From positions 1-6,259 of the forward strand of contig JAGAAA010000096.1 in the NCBI GenBank assembly GCA_017615495.1: 6,259 bases of DNA. Reading direction: 5' to 3'. Shown one piece after another: positions 1-3,684 of this stretch; position 1 is the first letter of the stretch; each line of letters begins with the position of its first letter. The stretch is from Clostridia bacterium (GTDB lineage Bacteria > Bacillota > Clostridia > Christensenellales > CAG-1252). Made by a program: the position numbers and the translations under genes. The notes beneath the pieces were generated by a model. It was not told where the DNA came from, did no database searches, and worked only from the letters and a program-made list of their open reading frames with translations.

Positions 1-737
1 AGGTCGTTGAAGCGCCCGGCGCCGAGGCTGCCGGTGCAGAAGGTGATGCCGTTGTGCGGGTTTGGCACCGCGGCAAACAGTTTGTCGTAATCCGACTCCC
101 TTCCCACGATCCTCGGAAGACCGAAGATATCCCACGGGGGATCGTCGGGATGAATGGCCATATTCACGTCCGCTTCGTCGCAGGCGGGCATGATCGCCTT
201 CAGGAAATACACGAGGTTTTCAAACAACTTTTCGTGCGTCATCCCCTCGTACGCCTTCAAAAGCCCCGCAAGCTCTTCCTTTGAATAGCTTTCATCCCAG
301 CCCGGCAAACGAAGGTTGGTTTTGTCCAACTTCAAAAAGTCCGCTTCGGAATAGGAAAGCGAGGTAGAGCCGTCTTCGTGCTTGTAGTAAAGGTTGGTGC
401 GGAACCAATCGAACACCGGCATAAAGTTGTAGCAGATGCATTTGACGCCCGCTTTGCCGCAGTTCAAAATGTTTTGCTTGTAGGCTTCGATGTACTTATC
501 GCGCGTGGGGCGACCGAGCTTGATATCCTCGTGCACGGGCACCGACTCGATGACTTCCATTTGAAGCCCGGCGTCGTTGGAAAGCTTTTTCAAACGAAGG
601 AGCTTGTTGAGAGGCCAAACCTCGCCGACGGGGGTGTCGTACACGGCGGTGACCACGCCGGTCATGCCTTGGATCTGCTTGATGTAGGAAAGCGGGATGC
701 AATCCTTTTCACCATACCAACGGAAAGTTAATTTCAT
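1..737 (-). CDS. uxuA: Mannonate dehydratase UxuA, N-terminal 245 residues (3' end cut by window edge)
   Basis: This cytoplasmic enzyme dehydrates D-mannonate to 2-keto-3-deoxy-D-gluconate in hexuronate (glucuronate) catabolism. I translated the strand by hand. The protein opens MKLTFRWYG, followed by VTAVYDTPVGEVWP, which is the classic UxuA N-terminus. It carries the family motif HPDDPPW (residues 196-202), then IFGLPRI, and GITFCTGSLGAG with Cys234. By family knowledge, this His and Cys belong to the divalent-metal site of the xylose-isomerase-like barrel. The frame is open to the left edge, so about the last third of a usual ~350-residue protein is missing. The ATG lies 1 base after the stop of the upstream oxidoreductase gene. 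Only a weak purine stretch precedes it, so translation is probably coupled. It is the third gene of the minus-strand operon. The family call is very secure. Activity on mannonate rather than a close sugar acid is inferred from the family. Confidence 0.95.
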   Translation of the reverse strand, partial: MKLTFRWYGEKDCIPLSYIKQIQGMTGVVTAVYDTPVGEVWPLNKLLRLKKLSNDAGLQMEVIESVPVHEDIKLGRPTRDKYIEAYKQNILNCGKAGVKCICYNFMPVFDWFRTNLYYKHEDGSTSLSYSEADFLKLDKTNLRLPGWDESYSKEELAGLLKAYEGMTHEKLFENLVYFLKAIMPACDEADVNMAIHPDDPPWDIFGLPRIVGRESDYDKLFAAVPNPHNGITFCTGSLGAGRFND

Positions 738-738
738 A

Positions 739-1932
739 CTATTTCTCGCTTTTTACTTTCACAAAGCCGGTGCCGAAGTTCAAGGTGCCTTCGACTTGGT
801 TGTCGTTGCCCGCCTTAAAACGGGAGACCGCAACGTGCTTCATCAGCTCGTTATAATAGGCGTCGCCGTCGATGGGGAGGTTGACCCTTGCGCCATCCTT
901 CCAGCCCGAAAGCTCGATGGCGTTCATCAGTTCCACCCCGCGGATGCCTTCTCTGCCGTCCACGAACAGAGGCTCCTTGCCGAGGATCGCCCTCGTGAAG
1001 TTTTGCAAGATGCCCACGTGCTGCGGGTTTTCCCCATCCGTTTCGGGCTCGATGACCTCGCACTTAGGCGCGGCGAAGGACTCCGAAGAAGTTTTGGAGA
1101 AGCTTTGCGAATCCTCTGCGTTTTGATAGAAGTAAAGCTTTTTGTTTTCGCAAAGAAGCTTGCCCTTGGTGCCGCTCACTTCAAAGCGGTTGGTGCCGGG
1201 GGCTTCGCCCGTCGTGGTGATGAAGACGCCCGAAGCGCCGTTTGCATACTCAAAATAGGCGGTCACTTCGTCCTCGACTTCCACGTCGTGCCATTTGCCG
1301 TACTTGCAGAAGCCGTTGACCGAAACGGGCATCTCGCCCACCACCCATTGCACAAGGTCAAGTTGGTGCGGGCATTGATTGATGAGTACGCCGCCGCCCT
1401 CGCCCTTCCACGTGGCGCGCCACGAGCCGGAATCATAGTACTTTTGCGTGCGGAACCAGTCGGTGATGATCCAGTTGACGCGCTGCAGGTCGCCGATGCC
1501 GCCCGACGCGATGATCTCCTTCATCTTGCGGTACAGGCAATTGGTGCGCTGGTTGAACATCATGCCGTAAAGAGCCTTGCTCTTTTCCGCCGCCGCGTTC
1601 ATCTCCTCCACCTGCTTGGTGTATACCGCCGCGGGTTTATCGGTGATGACGTGAACGCCGCGATTCAAACATTCGATAACGATCTGGGGATGGTCGTAGT
1701 GAGGCACGGCGACGAGCACCGCGTCGCACACGCCGTCCGACAACATCTTTTTGTAATCGGAATAATAGGCTACTTCTCCCTTAAGTTTGGGCTTGATCGC
1801 CTCGATCTTGACGGGGTTGATATCCGCCACCGCCGTCAGGCAGGAATCCTCCACGAGGCCGCCGTCCAAGCGCAGCGCGTAATAGGTGCCCTGGTTGCCG
1901 ACGCCTACAATGCCGTATCTTATTTTGCTCAT
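739..1932 (-). CDS. Gfo/Idh/MocA-family NAD(P)-dependent sugar oxidoreductase
   Basis: This is a cytoplasmic dehydrogenase or reductase, 397 residues long, typical for the family. The N-terminal Rossmann domain shows GVGNQG (residues 10-15) and an acidic residue after strand 2 (Asp37 in AVADINP), which suggests NAD preference. The family EKP motif appears as DKP (98-100), with Lys99 the expected catalytic lysine. The C-terminal domain has GGGVLINQ (179-186) followed by H189 and D192, the substrate-pocket signature. The position that is Asp in B. subtilis inositol dehydrogenase is Asn185 here, as in a well-populated subgroup. The start ATG overlaps the upstream isomerase stop as ATGA, and a GGGAG lies 10 bases before it. 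Family membership is certain. The substrate is not determined: a uronate, keto-sugar or sugar acid fits the neighbouring isomerase and mannonate dehydratase. A role in 3-oxidation of a glycoside is another possibility. Confidence 0.92.
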   Translation of the reverse strand: MSKIRYGIVGVGNQGTYYALRLDGGLVEDSCLTAVADINPVKIEAIKPKLKGEVAYYSDYKKMLSDGVCDAVLVAVPHYDHPQIVIECLNRGVHVITDKPAAVYTKQVEEMNAAAEKSKALYGMMFNQRTNCLYRKMKEIIASGGIGDLQRVNWIITDWFRTQKYYDSGSWRATWKGEGGGVLINQCPHQLDLVQWVVGEMPVSVNGFCKYGKWHDVEVEDEVTAYFEYANGASGVFITTTGEAPGTNRFEVSGTKGKLLCENKKLYFYQNAEDSQSFSKTSSESFAAPKCEVIEPETDGENPQHVGILQNFTRAILGKEPLFVDGREGIRGVELMNAIELSGWKDGARVNLPIDGDAYYNELMKHVAVSRFKAGNDNQVEGTLNFGTGFVKVKSEK

Positions 1933-2783
1933 TTTACAAACGCTCCCTCTTTTTCAACGTAGCCCACTTCCGTAAGCACCTTTTTGATGGCGGCGCAAGC
2001 GGCGTCGAACGCCTCAACGTTGGTTTCGAAGTGGAATTTGGTCTTAAGCACGGTCTTGTCGTTCAAGACGTACCCGCCGAATATCTTGAGGTGGGGCTCA
2101 ATGGTAAGCACTTTGTCATCCTTGATGCCGCCGACGAGGCCCTTGATGTTGCCGTCGCCGTAACCGGCGGGAACAAGTTCGCCCGTCTCCGCCACGACGT
2201 CCTTGATGTGGAAGTAGAAGGCGCGGCCGGCAAGCTCCGCGATGGTATCGGCGGACTTTTCGCCCACTTGCAGGAAGTTTGCGGGGTCGTACACGTAGTA
2301 CAGACCGGGGGTGTTGTCCAAAACGTCCTTGGTGCGGGAGAGGTTGTCGCCGTAAAGGCCCTTGTCGTTTTCGTGGCACATCTTGACGCCGTTCTCGTTG
2401 CCGATAGCGACAAACTTCTTCAAAAGATCAAGCATCTTTGCGTGGGTGGCGTCATCCACGACGTTGTAGAAGCTGAAGCAACGGATATTGTTTGCGCCGA
2501 GGATATGGGCAAGCTCGCACCCTCTTTTTGCGTCCGCAAGATGCTCTTCCTCGCTGAGGTTGATGTCTTTCTTGCCGATGGGGGAGCCGATGGACCAAAC
2601 CTTGATGCCCTCCTCATCCAAACGAGCGCGGATGGCTTTTGCCTCCTCGTCCGTGAGCTCCATCACGTTTTTGCCGTTGATGTTGCGGATCTCCAAAAGA
2701 GAAATGCCGTTTCTCTTCAATCCGGCGATTTGCCCTTCCAAGCTGTTATCCGATTCGTCTGCGAATGCGCTTAATCTGATCAT
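1929..2783 (-). CDS. Sugar phosphate isomerase/epimerase (xylose isomerase-like TIM barrel)
   Basis: This is a cytoplasmic metal-dependent TIM-barrel protein of the AP endonuclease 2 / xylose isomerase-like family. I place the start at the second of two in-frame ATGs, giving 284 residues (MIRLSAFADES). An AAAGGAG lies 7 bases before this ATG but only 1 base before the ATG at 2789. In numbering from the chosen start, the metal-ligand pattern is complete: Glu138 (CHEN), Asp166 (YDPANF), His192 (FYFHIKD) and Glu229 (IEPHL), with LEIRN near residue 30 on an early strand. It is the first gene of the operon and ends in a 4-base ATGA overlap with the oxidoreductase gene. In characterised systems, pairs of this family with Gfo/Idh/MocA oxidoreductases isomerise or epimerise sugars, or process oxidised glycosides (for example the DgpB/DgpC-DgpA C-deglycosylation type). 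The true substrate is unknown, and 'phosphate' in the family name need not apply. Confidence 0.9.
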   Translation of the reverse strand: MIRLSAFADESDNSLEGQIAGLKRNGISLLEIRNINGKNVMELTDEEAKAIRARLDEEGIKVWSIGSPIGKKDINLSEEEHLADAKRGCELAHILGANNIRCFSFYNVVDDATHAKMLDLLKKFVAIGNENGVKMCHENDKGLYGDNLSRTKDVLDNTPGLYYVYDPANFLQVGEKSADTIAELAGRAFYFHIKDVVAETGELVPAGYGDGNIKGLVGGIKDDKVLTIEPHLKIFGGYVLNDKTVLKTKFHFETNVEAFDAACAAIKKVLTEVGYVEKEGAFVK

Positions 2784-2790
2784 ATTCATT

Positions 2791-2797
2791 CTCCTTT
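2791..2797 (-). promoter_or_regulatory. Shine-Dalgarno site that decides the start of the isomerase gene
   Basis: Read on the minus strand this is AAAGGAG. It ends 1 base before the ATG at 2789-2787 and 7 bases before the ATG at 2783-2781. Normal spacing is about 5-9 bases, so the second ATG is the likely initiation codon. Confidence 0.8.
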
Positions 2798-2848
2798 CGC
2801 CTTTTGGCGGTCGTTTCCTTTTTTAGACGGGGATTTAGGCAAAACCCC

Positions 2849-2877
2849 TTGACTTATTTCGCTGCAAGTATTATACT
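2849..2877 (+). promoter_or_regulatory. Sigma70-type promoter for the AraC regulator / transporter operon
   Basis: The -35 is TTGACT (2849-2854) and the -10 is TATACT (2872-2877). Each matches the consensus at 5 of 6 positions, with an ideal 17-base spacer. Transcription should begin near 2884. That leaves only about 14 bases before the AraC ATG at 2898, with no recognisable ribosome site in them, so the mRNA would be nearly leaderless. The assignment rests on sequence match alone. Confidence 0.75.
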
Positions 2878-2881
2878 GCAG
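2862..2881. promoter_or_regulatory. Imperfect inverted repeat over the shared -10 region (candidate operator)
   Basis: The arms are CTGCA-A-GTAT and ATAC-TGCAG around a central T: nine pairable positions per side, with one extra A (2867) in the left arm. The inner 11 bases (2867-2877) are a perfect odd-centred palindrome, AGTATTATACT. Part of this symmetry follows from two -10 boxes on opposite strands, but the outer CTGCA/TGCAG arms are not needed for a -10. A dimeric repressor could bind here. AraC-family proteins more often bind direct repeats, so the binding protein is uncertain. Confidence 0.45.
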
Positions 2882-2898
2882 AAAAAGCACAAAAACAA
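2870..2898 (-). promoter_or_regulatory. Divergent promoter for the isomerase-oxidoreductase-uxuA operon
   Basis: On the minus strand a perfect -10 TATAAT occupies 2875-2870. A weak -35, TTGTTT (2898-2893), sits upstream with a 17-base spacer. The start of transcription would be near 2863, giving a leader of about 80 bases before the ATG at 2783. The poor -35 suggests dependence on an activator. The -10 overlaps the -10 of the plus-strand promoter, so the two should exclude each other. Confidence 0.6.
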
Positions 2899-3683
2899 TG
2901 GCAAATGTTAAGGAAAACGAGGATTTTAAGCACAATCTTATGATGAAGTTCACGCTCAATTACTTTCGATATCACAACGAAAAGCAAGTAGGGGCTATCT
3001 CCCCTTCCGTGATCTCTTACTATGATTTGACCCTCGTTTTGGAAGGGTGCTTGGAATATAAGATCAATAATAAACGCGTGACCGTGAAGGAAAACGCCGC
3101 CCTTTTGCTCCCGCCCGGCACGAAGCGTGAGCGCGAGCACACCGAAAGGGCAACCACTTACGTAAGTTTCAACTTCACGTTGGAAGAAGGGCTCGACCTC
3201 CCCATTTTGATGGAAGGCGCCGTGGGCAAGGACGTGCGCATGATGATCTACGCCTGCAACGAGATCAACCGCGACCACGGGGAATATTCCAAGAATTCTT
3301 TTTTGGACCTGACCTCCGCCATCGTCAATTCCCTGCTTGCCCTCGCTAACAAGAACAAAAACAGCGCGCTGACCGAGAATATTCTCGCCTACATCCGCGA
3401 AAACTATCGCCATCCCCTCACCCTCGGCAACGTCGCCAAGGAAATGAATTATTCCGCCACCTATTGCGACCAAGTCTTCAAAAAGGACGTCGGCTTATCC
3501 ATCGTTCAGTATCTGATCGATTACCGCATCGCAAAAGCCAAGGAATTTTTGATCGAAAACATCATTTCCCTAAAAGAGATCGCCGAGCGCACCGGCTTTG
3601 GCGAATGCAACTACCTCTCCCGTCAATTCCGCAGACGCGAAGGCATCTCCCCCCTGCGCTTCCGCAAGCAATTCAATCCGTGA
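2898..3683 (+). CDS. AraC-family transcriptional regulator with N-terminal cupin-like sensor
   Basis: This is a 261-residue DNA-binding regulator. Residues ~42-80 (YDLTLVLEG, then LLLPPGT) fit the AraC-type cupin that binds a small ligand, often a sugar. The C-terminal ~100 residues form the paired helix-turn-helix: helix pair 1 at ~174-199 (LTLGNVAKEMNYSATYCDQVFKK) and pair 2 at ~224-255, including the signature region RTGFGECNYLSRQF followed by RRREGISPLRFR. The length is normal. The ATG at 2898 has no clear ribosome site. ATGs at 2940 and 2943 (residues 15 and 16) are alternatives but have none either, and no in-frame start lies further upstream. It diverges from the sugar operon and shares its promoter region, so it probably controls that operon and itself. 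It ends 1 base before the transporter gene, implying co-transcription. Family is certain; ligand and targets are inferred. Confidence 0.92.
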   Translation: MANVKENEDFKHNLMMKFTLNYFRYHNEKQVGAISPSVISYYDLTLVLEGCLEYKINNKRVTVKENAALLLPPGTKREREHTERATTYVSFNFTLEEGLDLPILMEGAVGKDVRMMIYACNEINRDHGEYSKNSFLDLTSAIVNSLLALANKNKNSALTENILAYIRENYRHPLTLGNVAKEMNYSATYCDQVFKKDVGLSIVQYLIDYRIAKAKEFLIENIISLKEIAERTGFGECNYLSRQFRRREGISPLRFRKQFNP

Positions 3684-3684
3684 T

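Noticed and set aside
697..1962. Long plus-strand open frame (421 codons) opposite the oxidoreductase gene
   Set aside because: It lies antisense to a gene with clear family motifs and has no recognisable domain. It is explained by GC-rich third positions of the real gene leaving few stops on the other strand.
2031..2774. Plus-strand open frame (247 codons) opposite the isomerase gene
   Set aside because: This is a mirror-frame shadow of a gene with a full metal-ligand pattern. It has no motifs and no ribosome site.
2800..2811. Small CGCC-AAAA-GGCG hairpin just before the isomerase ribosome site (minus strand), as a possible riboswitch or attenuator
   Set aside because: It has four pairs only, no competing structure and no known aptamer pattern in the ~80-base leader. 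It is too weak to claim.
2829..2848. GGGG...CCCC pairing as a terminator
   Set aside because: The stem is only four pairs with a long loop and no U-tract on either strand.
2871..3473. Minus-strand open frame (200 codons) opposite the AraC gene
   Set aside because: The plus-strand frame carries an unmistakable AraC signature, and the antisense product resembles nothing known.
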